Shown piece after piece: positions 28,190 through 37,302 of a stretch of DNA of 64,000 nucleotides. Source of the DNA: Cobetia crustatorum (GTDB lineage: Bacteria; Pseudomonadota; Gammaproteobacteria; Pseudomonadales; Halomonadaceae); NCBI RefSeq assembly GCF_000591415.1, contig NZ_JEMF01000050.1:1-64000 (forward strand), given 5' to 3'. Numbering within the stretch: the first letter of the stretch is position 1; every line of letters begins with the position of its first letter. A program made the position numbers and the translations under genes. Below the pieces are notes generated by a model. That model was not told where the DNA came from and searched no databases. It was given only the letters and a program-made list of their open reading frames with translations.

Positions 28190-29356
28190 CTACCAACGAC
28201 GCTCAAATTTCTTGCGCAGCATGACTGCTGCCGCGTTGAGAAAGATCAGCACTGACAGTAGCACCAGGATGCCCGCCGCAGTACGTTCAACATAGGCCTG
28301 CTCCGGCTCGCCCGCCCAAGTGAAAATCTGGGCCGGAAGCACGGTAGCTGCCTGAGTAATAGACTCCGGCGCATCCGGGATAAAGGCCACCATGCCGATG
28401 ATGATCAACGGTGCCGTCTCACCCATCGCCTGTGCCAGGCCGATGATCGAACCCGTCAGAATACCCGGCAGTGACAAGGGCAATACGTGATCACGCACTA
28501 CCTGCCATTGCGAGCACCCCACGCCGAAGGCCGCCTGTCGGATGGTATCTGGCACGCTGCGCAGGGCCGAACGTGTGGTGATGATGATCACCGGTAGTGT
28601 CATCAAACCCAGCGTCAGACCACCGACCAGCGGTGAGGAGCGCGGCATACCGAAGAAGTTGATGAAGATTGCCAAGCCCAGTAGACCGAACAGGATCGAC
28701 GGCACGGCAGCCAGGTTGTTGATGTTGATCTCGATGGCCTGCGTCAGACGGTTGTCCGGTGCAAACTCTTCCAGATAGACCGCTGTCATCACGCCGACCG
28801 GGAAGGCAAAGGCCAAGGTGACCAGCAGTGTCAGGATCGTCCCCATCGCAGCAGACCAGATACCGGCATATTCCGGCAGCTTCGAATCACCTGTGGTGAA
28901 GAAGTTGACGTTGAACTTGAGCTCGGCGGTACCGTTTTCGATCATGCGGTCCAGCACCTGCTGCTCTTTCGGCTTCAGGTGTGACTTGTGACCCTTGAGG
29001 TACTGATCGACCTGGTCATCCGAGATTACCCAGCTGTCGATCGTCTGCCCCATCAATGTCGGATCAGCTTTCATCGCGCGAGGCAGCTGACGCAGCCAGC
29101 CACGGCTGACCAGGCTACGGACATCTTCTTCTACCGCCGCCAGCGGAATCTCGCGTGACTGTTCACTGTACGTGACAGGGACGTTCAACTCCGCCTGCTG
29201 GAAGGCAGGATAGCCACGCATGACCATGTCGCCGATGAACACCAGCAGGAAGCTGGCCGCCAGGGCCAAAGCGCCCATGGACATCATCTTCAGGCGCCGC
29301 GTGCGGCGATGACGGCCCTTCAGCTGGGCCGAGATGTCGTCGAATGAATGGCTCAT
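28190..29356 (-). CDS. pstA: phosphate ABC transporter permease PstA (long form)
   Basis: A 388-residue membrane permease. After an N-terminal membrane segment comes a periplasmic insert of about 100 residues (EQSREIPLAAVEEDVRSLV and following), then a six-helix ABC permease domain with the EAA-type loop TIRQAAFGVGCSQWQVVRDHVLP. It is about 90 residues longer than E. coli PstA; long PstA forms with such an insert are known in pseudomonads and alphaproteobacteria. I use the ATG at 29356; a GTG six codons upstream lacks a ribosome site. Confidence 0.92.
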   Translation of the reverse strand: MSHSFDDISAQLKGRHRRTRRLKMMSMGALALAASFLLVFIGDMVMRGYPAFQQAELNVPVTYSEQSREIPLAAVEEDVRSLVSRGWLRQLPRAMKADPTLMGQTIDSWVISDDQVDQYLKGHKSHLKPKEQQVLDRMIENGTAELKFNVNFFTTGDSKLPEYAGIWSAAMGTILTLLVTLAFAFPVGVMTAVYLEEFAPDNRLTQAIEININNLAAVPSILFGLLGLAIFINFFGMPRSSPLVGGLTLGLMTLPVIIITTRSALRSVPDTIRQAAFGVGCSQWQVVRDHVLPLSLPGILTGSIIGLAQAMGETAPLIIIGMVAFIPDAPESITQAATVLPAQIFTWAGEPEQAYVERTAAGILVLLSVLIFLNAAAVMLRKKFERRW

Positions 29357-29370
29357 GTCTTGTCTCGGCC

Positions 29371-30627
29371 TCACAGGTTATTGGCGCTGTACTTCTCACG
29401 GAAGCGGCGAATCAAGATCACCGACACCATGTTGAGCAGCAGAGTGACCACGAACAGCACCAGCCCCAGCGCGAAGGCTGACAGCGTTTCGGCGCTGGCG
29501 AATTCTTGATCGCCAGTCAATGCAGCGACGATACGCACCGTGACGGTCGTCATGTCTTCCAGCGGGTTGGCCGTCAGATTCGGACGCATACCGGCTGCCA
29601 TGACCACGATCATCGTCTCACCCAACGCACGCGATACCGCCAGCAATGAAGCCGAGATGATGCCCGGCAGCGCAGCCGGCAGAATGACGTTACGAATGGT
29701 CTCTCCATGCGTCATGCCCAGTGCCAGCGACCCCTGACGCATGGTGTCAGGCACTGACGTGATGACGTCATCGGAGAGTGAAGAGATGAAGGGAATGATC
29801 ATGATGCCCATGACCAGACCGGGCGCCAGCGCATTGTTGTAAGACGCATCAAAGCCCAGCGGCGAGAAGATATCCACGACGAGCGGCGCAACGCTGATGG
29901 CAGCAAAAAAGCCATAGACCACGGTCGGGATACCCGCGAGCACTTCCAATACCGGCTTGGCAATGGTGCGCACATTGGCGGGAGCGAACTCTGCCATGTA
30001 GACCGCTGCCAGCAGGCCAATGGGAATGGCGACCAGCATCGCGATCAAGGTGATCATGAAGGTGCCGGCAAACAGCGGTACTGCACCGAAGTTGGCAGTA
30101 CTCTCGACACCCTCGCCACGACCCGCGGACAGCTGGAAGCTGTTACCCGGGTCCCAGGTGGTGCCCGTAATGAAGGTCCAGAAACTTTCCATCTGGAAGA
30201 AGCGAATGGCCTCGAAGACGATGGAGATCAGAATGCCGAACGTAGTGACGATGGAAATCATCGCCGCCCCGATCAGAACATAACGAATCAGCGTCTCGAT
30301 GGCGGTGCGCGCATGAAAGTCGGGTTTGACCAGATACAGTCCCAGCATCAGACCAAGCCCCGCCACGACCAGGCAGGTCGCCAGCAGCGTGAAGCCTTCG
30401 ATGTCGATGCCCGTGGTCGCGATGGCAATCACCGCTGCCAGACCTACCAGAATGGCGGGGCCAGCACTGGAGATCACCGTAAACCAGCCGTATTGATCAG
30501 GCTGGGCATACATCTCGGCACCGCCGGCACGCACTTTCTGTGCCTTGCCGCGGCCGATGAAGAAGGCTGCGAGGCCAAACAACGCCACGATGCCTATAAA
30601 GAAGAGAAAGATCTGCTGGGTCTGCAT
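29371..30627 (-). CDS. pstC: phosphate ABC transporter permease PstC
   Basis: A 418-residue permease with about eight hydrophobic segments. The ABC permease loop TMRQGSLALGMTHGETIRNVILPAALPG is near residue 320, so it partners with PstA as the second membrane subunit. It ends 15 bases before pstA. I start at 30627; a longer frame would begin at 30696, inside a region of mRNA hairpins, which is less likely. Confidence 0.92.
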   Translation of the reverse strand: MQTQQIFLFFIGIVALFGLAAFFIGRGKAQKVRAGGAEMYAQPDQYGWFTVISSAGPAILVGLAAVIAIATTGIDIEGFTLLATCLVVAGLGLMLGLYLVKPDFHARTAIETLIRYVLIGAAMISIVTTFGILISIVFEAIRFFQMESFWTFITGTTWDPGNSFQLSAGRGEGVESTANFGAVPLFAGTFMITLIAMLVAIPIGLLAAVYMAEFAPANVRTIAKPVLEVLAGIPTVVYGFFAAISVAPLVVDIFSPLGFDASYNNALAPGLVMGIMIIPFISSLSDDVITSVPDTMRQGSLALGMTHGETIRNVILPAALPGIISASLLAVSRALGETMIVVMAAGMRPNLTANPLEDMTTVTVRIVAALTGDQEFASAETLSAFALGLVLFVVTLLLNMVSVILIRRFREKYSANNL

Positions 30628-30660
30628 CTTTCGGGTCCCGGAGTCGCGCTGTCCGCGGGC

Positions 30661-30732
30661 TTGAGGCCAATGGCCTTCAAGCAGGCCCGCGGGCAATCAT
30701 GCAAACGGGCCGGCTGCCATTGGCAGCCGGCC
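30661..30732 (-). promoter_or_regulatory. cluster of hairpins between pstS and pstC
   Basis: Three structures sit in the 128-base gap: a GGCCGGCTGCC/GGCAGCCGGCC stem (30708-30732) with a three-base loop, the palindrome GCCCGCGGGC (about 30685-30694), and TTGAGGCC/GGCCTTCAA (30661-30680). None has a T tract. They fit mRNA-stabilising or partially terminating elements that keep the binding protein more abundant than the permeases. Confidence 0.6.
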
Positions 30733-30755
30733 GCGTCGAGGGTCAGCTGCGTCAA

Positions 30756-31772
30756 TTACTTCTTGAGGTCAGCCAGGGTCAGCTGGGTGCGGCTCTCGAC
30801 CTGCTGACGCAGGGCTTCACGCTCTGCCTTCGGCAGCGGGATCAAGCCGATCCCCTTGAGGTAGCCCAGTTCACCGATCATCTTCTCGCTCATGAACAGC
30901 GTGTTGTAGGCTTCCTGCGCAGGAACGTCATCCTTGTGCTGGTTCTTGACGTAGTAGAACAAGGAGCGAGAGACCGGGTACTCACCAGAGGAGATGGCAT
31001 CAGCTTCCGGCTCAACACCGTCGATGGAAGCTCCCACTACCTTGTCAGCATTCTCTTCAAGGAAGGAGTAGCCGAAGATCCCGAAGGCTGCCGTGTTTTC
31101 CGTCAGCTTCTGGATAATCAGGTTATCGTTCTCGCCGGAAGCGATGTAGTGACCATCCTGGCGGATATTGGTATAGCCTTCGCCGCCGTAACCTTCCATG
31201 TCTTCAGTGGCAACTTCCATCACCAGCTCTTCGAACGCATCACGCGTACCGGAGGTAGAAGGCGGCCCGTAGACAGTGATCTTGCGATCCGGCAGCGACT
31301 TGTCGATGTCAGACCACTTCATGTACGGGTTATCGACCAACTTGCCATCGACCGGCACCTGAGCGGCCACGGCCATGGCGATCTGCTCGCGGGTCAGGTT
31401 GATGTCGCCGTTGTCGACAGACTGAGCGAAGGCGATACCATCAAAGCCGATCTTGGCTTCGGTGATGTCGGTCACACCGTTGTCTGCGCAGCGCTCAAAC
31501 TCGGAAACCTTCATGCGACGAGAAGCGTTGCTGATGTCCGGCGTATTGTCACCGACACCTTCGCAGAAGAGCTTCATGCCGCCACCAGACCCGGTGGACT
31601 CGATGACCGGCGTCGGGAAATCGCTGGTCGCGCCCAGCTCTTCAGCTACGTAGCTGGAGAACGGGTACACCGTGGAAGATCCAACAATGCGTAGCTGCTC
31701 ACGCGCTTGTGCTGCACTGATTGAAGCGGCCATGACCGCGACTGCAATACCCGTCTTGAGGAACGCCTGCAT
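30756..31772 (-). CDS. pstS: periplasmic phosphate-binding protein PstS
   Basis: A 338-residue substrate-binding protein with a Sec signal peptide (residues 1-23, cleavage after ISAAQA), then REQLRIVGSSTVYPFS and the phosphate-contact region ESTGSGGGMKLF. The form is that of the PstS family of pseudomonads. I start at 31772 (AAGGAG upstream). A Pho box lies about 80 bases upstream, so induction by PhoB under phosphate limitation is expected. Confidence 0.94.
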   Translation of the reverse strand: MQAFLKTGIAVAVMAASISAAQAREQLRIVGSSTVYPFSSYVAEELGATSDFPTPVIESTGSGGGMKLFCEGVGDNTPDISNASRRMKVSEFERCADNGVTDITEAKIGFDGIAFAQSVDNGDINLTREQIAMAVAAQVPVDGKLVDNPYMKWSDIDKSLPDRKITVYGPPSTSGTRDAFEELVMEVATEDMEGYGGEGYTNIRQDGHYIASGENDNLIIQKLTENTAAFGIFGYSFLEENADKVVGASIDGVEPEADAISSGEYPVSRSLFYYVKNQHKDDVPAQEAYNTLFMSEKMIGELGYLKGIGLIPLPKAEREALRQQVESRTQLTLADLKK

Positions 31773-31849
31773 GCCTGAAACTCCTTGCGATAAGAATGAG
31801 CCACTGAGGGTTGGCTTCTTGTCTACAGGGAGTACCTTGCCAAGCATTC

Positions 31850-31867
31850 ATGACAACTGTGTGACAG
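31850..31867 (-). promoter_or_regulatory. Pho box upstream of pstS
   Basis: On the minus strand CTGTCAC-ACAG-TTGTCAT has the 7-4-7 layout of the PhoB site (consensus CTGTCAT-N4-CTGTCAT), with one or two differences per half. It lies 78 bases upstream of the pstS ATG. Confidence 0.8.
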
Positions 31868-31918
31868 TCGCGTCGGCATGAGGCCATGACAAGGGTTTAT
31901 TCGCTCATAACGAAGCAC

Positions 31919-33157
31919 TTATGCTTGTGATCGTTCATGGCGCGCCAGTGCACGTCGCCCTGCCAGCACACGCAGCAGGATATTGCTGACCAGTGCCGTG
32001 GCCAGCATGCCTAGGATCATCGGCCACAGGCTATTCAGTGCCAAACCCGCAATCAGCATGCCAATCAACGCACCGCTGGCAAATTGCAGGCTCCCGATCA
32101 GTGCATTGGCCGTGGCACTGATACGTGGGAAGTATTCAAGCGCAGACGAGATCGCATTGGGCGCCACCATGCCATTGGCCCCCACGAACAGCATCAGCAA
32201 TGGAGCAATGATGGACAGACGATCCAGCCCCAGTGCCAGCATCATGACCAGCAGCACTGCCGCTGCCAGCTGAATGCCGATACCGATGCGCAACAGACGT
32301 GGCGGTGAAAAACGTGACAGCAGGCGCACGTTGAGGCGATTGGCGGTGAACATGAACAGGATGTTGGCGCCAAACAGCACCGGATACCACGAAGCGGTGA
32401 CGTCAAAGTGCTCCATGTACACGTAAGGTGAGGCCGTAATGAAGGCAAACATGCCACCGAAGCCCATCGCTTGCGTCAGGGCATAGCCCATCGCCGGACC
32501 ATGTCGCAGTACGCTGACATAGTCACGGGCGACCTGAGCGATGCTGGCAGGTGACTCTCCTTCCTCGCGGCGACGCAAGGTTTCCGGCAGGTACAGTGGC
32601 AGCACCACCAACAAAAAGGCCGCATAGGCCGCGAGGAAGGCAAAGATCAACCACCAACCCGCGATTCCCAGTAACAGACTGCCAATCGCAGGCGCTATCA
32701 ACGGCGCCAGCATCATGATCACCGCCACGGTCGATAACACCTTGGCTGCCTCACGACCGCTAAAACAGTCACGCACGATCGCTGAGGAGTTGACGACCGA
32801 GGCGCCACCGCCGAGAGCCTGCACAAAGCGCAGTGCCCACAAGCCCTCGAGGCTATCGACTTGGGTGATCGCCAGACTCGCCAACAGGAAGATGGCAATC
32901 CCTGACAGCAACACTGGCTTGCGACCGAGGCGGTCCGATAGTGGGCCAAAGATCAGCTGCCCCAGCGAGAAGCCGAGCAGAAAGATCGATAGCGACAACT
33001 CGGTATGGTGCACCGTGGTGTCGAGATCTTCCGCCATCGCCGGCAATGCCGGCAGATAGGCATCAATGGCCAACGGAGCCAGTGCAGTATTGGCAGCGAC
33101 CAACAAGGCCAGCTGACGAGTTTGACGCTTGTCCACATCTCCTCCCGGAATATTCAT
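31919..33157 (-). CDS. Bcr/CflA family multidrug efflux MFS transporter
   Basis: A 412-residue major facilitator with twelve hydrophobic segments. The drug:proton antiporter motif A region LIFGPLSDRLGRKPVLLSG is at about residues 65-83, and a Bcr/CflA-type N-terminus (LALLVAANTALAPLAIDAYLPALPAM) precedes it. Likely substrates are bicyclomycin-, chloramphenicol- or sulfonamide-type compounds by family, not shown here. It is divergent from transaldolase. A GTG eight codons into the frame is an alternative start. Confidence 0.87.
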   Translation of the reverse strand: MNIPGGDVDKRQTRQLALLVAANTALAPLAIDAYLPALPAMAEDLDTTVHHTELSLSIFLLGFSLGQLIFGPLSDRLGRKPVLLSGIAIFLLASLAITQVDSLEGLWALRFVQALGGGASVVNSSAIVRDCFSGREAAKVLSTVAVIMMLAPLIAPAIGSLLLGIAGWWLIFAFLAAYAAFLLVVLPLYLPETLRRREEGESPASIAQVARDYVSVLRHGPAMGYALTQAMGFGGMFAFITASPYVYMEHFDVTASWYPVLFGANILFMFTANRLNVRLLSRFSPPRLLRIGIGIQLAAAVLLVMMLALGLDRLSIIAPLLMLFVGANGMVAPNAISSALEYFPRISATANALIGSLQFASGALIGMLIAGLALNSLWPMILGMLATALVSNILLRVLAGRRALARHERSQA

Positions 33158-33292
33158 GACGACGGCACCAATAGTGGGACACTAGTCGCGACTGCTTAAA
33201 GATAGACAGTCCTGCCGCCAGATAACGACAGTGGGCGTGCCGCCGCACAATTGGTACAGTTGAGAGCACTCACGTGATGGATGTCACATGAG

Positions 33293-33308
33293 TGTGATAA
33301 ATTTCACA
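33293..33308. promoter_or_regulatory. candidate CRP/Vfr binding site
   Basis: TGTGA-TAAATT-TCACA is a perfect match to the core CRP palindrome (TGTGA-N6-TCACA). It lies in the 279-base divergent gap, 129 bases upstream of the tal ATG and 136 bases from the efflux gene start. A second arrangement TCACA-N4-TGTGA overlaps it on the left. Confidence 0.6.
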
Positions 33309-33436
33309 TCAATCATCACATTGTCCATTTTCGACATCTGCTGGCAGGCGGCAGTACGACTGCCCTGCCCTTCACGTCTTGCCTCTTCATGCGGGCCACC
33401 ATCAGGCGGTTCGCGCTCAGCACAGGAAAATCTTGC

Positions 33437-34375
33437 ATGGCTCAGGACAAGCTCTCCCAGCTCAAGGAAATGACCACCGTAGTCGCCGATACCGGTGATC
33501 TCGATGCTATCCGCCGTTTCTCCCCTACCGATGCTACCACTAACCCGTCGCTGATCCTGCAGGCTGCACAGGACCCATCACGCCGTGAGCGTCTGACCGA
33601 AGTGGCTCGCACAGCGACTGATATCGATGACGCTGTCGATGCCGTGGCCGTGGATATCGGCACTGAAATCGCGGGCCTGGTACCGGGCTACGTCTCTACC
33701 GAGGTCAGCGCGCGCCTGTCTTTCGATACTGACGAAACCATTCGCCGCGCACATCGCATCATCGAACGCTACGCAGCCAACGGCGTCGGTCAGGAACGTA
33801 TCCTGATCAAGACCGCCTCTACCTGGGAAGGTATCCGCGCTGCCGAGAAGCTCGAGCGCGATGGCATTCGTACCAACCTGACACTGCTGTTCAACTTTGC
33901 GCAGGCTCAGGCATGTGCCGACGCTGGCGTGACACTGATCTCGCCCTTCGTTGGCCGTATCCTCGACTGGCACAAGGCCCAGCAGCCCAACGCCGACTTC
34001 AGTGGCGACAATGATCCCGGCGTGGAGTCAGTCAAGTCGATCTACGACTACTACAAGGGCCATGGCTACAAGACTATCGTGATGGGCGCCAGCTTCCGCA
34101 ATACCGGTGAGATCGAAGCGTTGGCCGGTTGCGATCGCCTGACCATCTCTCCCGCACTGCTGGGTGAACTGGCCGAAACCAGTGGCCAGCTGACGCGTCG
34201 TCTGATCCCGTCCGATGCCGAGCGCAACGTTCAGGAAGCACTGAGCGAAGCCGACTTCCGCTGGGCCATGAACGAAGATGCCATGGCGACCGAGAAGCTG
34301 GGTGAAGGTATCCGCAAGTTCATGGCTGACCAGCGCAAGCTGGAAACGCTACTGGCTGAGCTGCGTAGTCACTGA
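33437..34375 (+). CDS. tal: transaldolase
   Basis: A 312-residue TalB-type transaldolase of the pentose phosphate pathway. The N-terminal motif [27 protein letters not shown] and the Schiff-base lysine region [13 protein letters not shown] (about 130-142) are present, and length is as expected (E. coli TalB 317). I start at 33437 (AGGA nine bases upstream). An open frame 52 codons further upstream shows no conserved residues. Confidence 0.94.
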   Translation: MAQDKLSQLKEMTTVVADTGDLDAIRRFSPTDATTNPSLILQAAQDPSRRERLTEVARTATDIDDAVDAVAVDIGTEIAGLVPGYVSTEVSARLSFDTDETIRRAHRIIERYAANGVGQERILIKTASTWEGIRAAEKLERDGIRTNLTLLFNFAQAQACADAGVTLISPFVGRILDWHKAQQPNADFSGDNDPGVESVKSIYDYYKGHGYKTIVMGASFRNTGEIEALAGCDRLTISPALLGELAETSGQLTRRLIPSDAERNVQEALSEADFRWAMNEDAMATEKLGEGIRKFMADQRKLETLLAELRSH

Positions 34376-34419
34376 GTGCATTAGCACGAATCGAGTCGAT
34401 ACGCATCGCACTGACGCAA

Positions 34420-34454
34420 AAAAGCGCCTGCCGTGACTCACGGCAGGCGCTTTT
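34420..34454. terminator. terminator between tal and the STAS gene
   Basis: AAAAGCGCCTGCCGTG (34420-34435) pairs with CACGGCAGGCGCTTTT (34439-34454). It serves convergent tal (+) and the STAS gene (-). Confidence 0.88.
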
Positions 34455-34530
34455 CATTGGGATGAACTCGAGAGGAGATGAGCCCCCTTACGCCACGCGA
34501 GCCTGACGGTACAGGCCGACACAGCATGGC

Positions 34531-35076
34531 TCAGTGCGAATGGCGCTGCTCCTCGCTTTCCAACAGCTCGATCAGTGGCTGGAACTGGAGACGATTATGC
34601 CCGTTCAGACACATCAACAGACGATGCGCCTCAATAATACGGCCACGCAATTCGCCTTCTTCCGGCATTTCAGACGGTAGCTCAGCCAACGGTGCCTCAT
34701 CACAGCAGCCGGTAGAGTCGAGCCCCGCCTGTTCTGCCGCTGGCAGGCTATTGGCATCCACGACACTGGCGACTTCATCAAACCCCATCACCTTGAGCAT
34801 GGTCAAGACGTCAGAATGTGTGGCGACGACCTGCGCTGGCAGCACTAAACGATCACGTACCGCCAGCGCCAGCTTGGCCAGAAAGCCCAGCGCCGTGGAG
34901 TCGACATTGGTTGCTTCGCGCAGGTCGATGATCACGCTTTCCAGCCCATCGACTGCCGCCACACGCTGCACCTGCAGGTCCAGCGTGGCGCACAGTGTCA
35001 GGCGCACATCACCGGACAGCTTGAGCACGAACAGGCCATCGTCAAACACGGCCTGGATACGTCCTTCATCCATCAT
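34531..35076 (-). CDS. STAS-domain anti-sigma factor antagonist-like protein
   Basis: A 181-residue protein. Its first 105 or so residues form a STAS domain of the SpoIIAA type, with VIIDLREATNVDSTALGFLAKL at about 48-69; Ser60 or Thr61 is the likely phosphorylation site. The C-terminal 70 residues (a Cys-Cys and an acidic stretch) are not recognised. It overlaps the upstream phosphatase gene by 11 bases, so the two are translationally coupled. The phosphatase probably dephosphorylates this protein in a partner-switching pathway; the cognate kinase or anti-sigma factor is not in the window. Confidence 0.82.
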   Translation of the reverse strand: MMDEGRIQAVFDDGLFVLKLSGDVRLTLCATLDLQVQRVAAVDGLESVIIDLREATNVDSTALGFLAKLALAVRDRLVLPAQVVATHSDVLTMLKVMGFDEVASVVDANSLPAAEQAGLDSTGCCDEAPLAELPSEMPEEGELRGRIIEAHRLLMCLNGHNRLQFQPLIELLESEEQRHSH

Positions 35077-36217
35077 GGAATCCTGTCAGCGTCATCAGGG
35101 TAAGGTCATCCGGCAACTCGCCATCCAGCGCCAGTCCGCGGCGCAGTCCCTGCACATCATCACTGCTCAGTATCCGTTGATGCAGTGCTCGTGTTCTATC
35201 TTCCAGCGACTCTCCGGGCAGGCATTCCAGTACTCCATCACTGGCCAGCCACAGGCGAAAGCGCACAGGAAGCGCCACACGATACGCCGGATAGTGGGTG
35301 CCTGGGAAGAGGCCGACCGGCCGCCCTCCCCCTTCCAGCACGTGCAGAGCGCCATCCGGTGTCACTAGTACTGGCATCGGTAGCTGTGCCCCCAGCGTGT
35401 AGTGCAACGCACGTGTCTCGCGATCAATCACGCCACACAGTACGGTGGCATGCTTACCGATACCACTGTCGAGCAGCTCACGATTGAGCAGTGCCAGCCA
35501 CTCAGGGCCAAAAGACTCCGGCGTATGCTCGTCCCAGTGGCGTATCGCACGCGAGAACAACAGTTTGAGCAGCACCGTCACAAAAGCTGATGATGCTCCA
35601 TGCCCGGAGACATCCGCGAAATAGAACAGGCTGAAGCGCTCATCAATCGCCTGATATTCGAGAAAATCTCCCGACAGATACAGTGAGGGCGACAGACAGT
35701 ATTCATAGCAGATGCCATTGATACGTTGACCACTCTCGGGCAATAGCCGCTGCTGAATCTGACCGCCGGCCTGCTGGTCCTGACGTAATAACGCCAGGTG
35801 AGTCTCCAGATGCTCATTCAGCTCTTCAAGACGCGCACGTGCCTTGGCATGCTCATGCGCCAGCTGGTGATGCTCCGCGGCCCGCTTGAGCAGAGTGCGG
35901 AGTACCGAGCCGTGCTCGCGCGGCGATATCAGGTAGTCCACCAGCCCTGCTTCCACTGCTGGTAGCAGACATTCGTCACCACGTGTCTCGGCGACCACCA
36001 CAGTCGGCAATCGCTCGGCCAGTCGCGCCCAATCATGGCTTGCGACTGCCCCGACATGCGCCACCACCACCGCGACACCGCTAGGCAGTGCCGCAATGCT
36101 ATCGCAGGCAGCGACAGCACAGTGGTCATCTGTCAGTACTGTCGCCAGTGAATCACGCCGCATACCGGGCAGATCAATCAGACCGATCAACAGACGCTTG
36201 CCTTGCTCATCCGTCAT
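35066..36217 (-). CDS. pseudo-receiver/PP2C (SpoIIE-type) serine phosphatase
   Basis: A 383-residue protein: an N-terminal receiver-like domain (about 8-115), a coiled-coil linker (about 120-155) and a SpoIIE/PP2C phosphatase domain with metal-binding aspartates in FADVSGHGASSA, WLASDGVLE and ELPDDLTLMTL. The receiver looks degenerate: the third-strand region reads VVVAHVGA where a phosphoacceptor aspartate is expected, and the final YLISP lacks the usual lysine. Regulation may thus not be by classical phosphotransfer. It is coupled to the STAS gene, with mlaA about 140 bases upstream. Confidence 0.85.
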   Translation of the reverse strand: MTDEQGKRLLIGLIDLPGMRRDSLATVLTDDHCAVAACDSIAALPSGVAVVVAHVGAVASHDWARLAERLPTVVVAETRGDECLLPAVEAGLVDYLISPREHGSVLRTLLKRAAEHHQLAHEHAKARARLEELNEHLETHLALLRQDQQAGGQIQQRLLPESGQRINGICYEYCLSPSLYLSGDFLEYQAIDERFSLFYFADVSGHGASSAFVTVLLKLLFSRAIRHWDEHTPESFGPEWLALLNRELLDSGIGKHATVLCGVIDRETRALHYTLGAQLPMPVLVTPDGALHVLEGGGRPVGLFPGTHYPAYRVALPVRFRLWLASDGVLECLPGESLEDRTRALHQRILSSDDVQGLRRGLALDGELPDDLTLMTLTGFHDG

Positions 36218-36359
36218 GCCAGCCTCTCGTGCCAGTCAATCGAAACACTCGTGAGCCCCATCTTCGGGGCAGTCTTTAGCCCCGGTCTCGAGATGATCTT
36301 GAATCCCGACGGTCCGATAGGGCCTCATGACAGCGCTGTCGCATCGCGGCAGGCATTGC

Positions 36360-37121
36360 CTACTGACTATCATCTTCCGGTGCAAAGGCACCGTCGAGAT
36401 CCGTATCATCGAAGCTGTCGCTGGCAAAGGGATCATCACCCAACTTGCCATCGTTGATATCGAAGTCACGGCGCTGCAGATAGGCATCACGAATGAAGCT
36501 GTAGCGATCGCCCTGAATCAGCTTTTCCTGCTCAAGGAATCCGGCACGGGTATCGACCAGATCGAGCGCCTTGAGGCCGTAACGCACCTTGTCATCTTCG
36601 ATGTAAGTGGTCGGGTTGCTATACATGTCCACCGGCAAGCCTGCAGTATCACGTACGGTACTCGGGCCCAGCAGCGGCAGCATCAGATACGGACCCTGGC
36701 CCGTACCCCAGACCGCGAGGGTCTGACCAAAATCTTCCTTGTCGACACTCCAGCCAAGCTCGGTCGCGGGATCAAACAGTCCACCGATACCCACGGTAGA
36801 GTTGAGCAGCAGACGCCCGGTAGAGACACCCGCATTCGCCCACTTCCACTGCAACACTGAGTTGAGCATGGTGCGCACCTCTCCCAGATTGGAGAAGAAG
36901 TTGCCTACACCGTCCTGCACCAACTCAGGCGTTACATAGTCATAACCCTGTGCCACCGGCTTGAGTGCATAACGATCGAGGGTGTCATTGAAGGTATAGA
37001 CGTTGCGATTGAAGCCCTCCCACGGGTCTTGGGGATTCGGCTCACTGTTGCCCGGACTGGCGCACCCGGCCAGTAGGGACATGGCCAGCAACGCCGGCAG
37101 GGAAGTCTTGATCGTGTGCAT
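36360..37121 (-). CDS. mlaA: MlaA/VacJ outer-membrane lipoprotein
   Basis: A 253-residue lipoprotein. The signal peptide ends in the lipobox LLAGC (Cys20), followed by the MlaA core: DPWEGFNRNVYTFND, GVGNFFSNLGE, LLNSTVGIGGLFDPA and GPYLMLPLLGPST. MlaA removes mislocalised phospholipid from the outer leaflet of the outer membrane with OmpC-type porins and the Mla pathway. The C-terminus is acidic. I start at 37121 to place the signal peptide; the frame extends 21 codons upstream. Other mla genes are not present. Confidence 0.92.
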   Translation of the reverse strand: MHTIKTSLPALLAMSLLAGCASPGNSEPNPQDPWEGFNRNVYTFNDTLDRYALKPVAQGYDYVTPELVQDGVGNFFSNLGEVRTMLNSVLQWKWANAGVSTGRLLLNSTVGIGGLFDPATELGWSVDKEDFGQTLAVWGTGQGPYLMLPLLGPSTVRDTAGLPVDMYSNPTTYIEDDKVRYGLKALDLVDTRAGFLEQEKLIQGDRYSFIRDAYLQRRDFDINDGKLGDDPFASDSFDDTDLDGAFAPEDDSQ

Positions 37122-37302
37122 CTCGTCACCTGTAAGTCTGTTGAACGCCTGCAGCGCCCTCACTGCCCGCTTATTGTGTCGCACATACCCTGCGCCTCAC
37201 ATCGGACAAAAAGTCGCCTTGGCTATCAGATCCGGCTTTCTTTATACGTTTCGCGCCGACCAAGAGCCAGCGCAGGATCCCTGCCCTACGCAATAATCTG
37301 CT

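Noticed and set aside
30699-31694. 331-codon open frame on the plus strand
   Set aside because: Entirely antisense to pstS and the pstS-pstC gap; no protein-like features.
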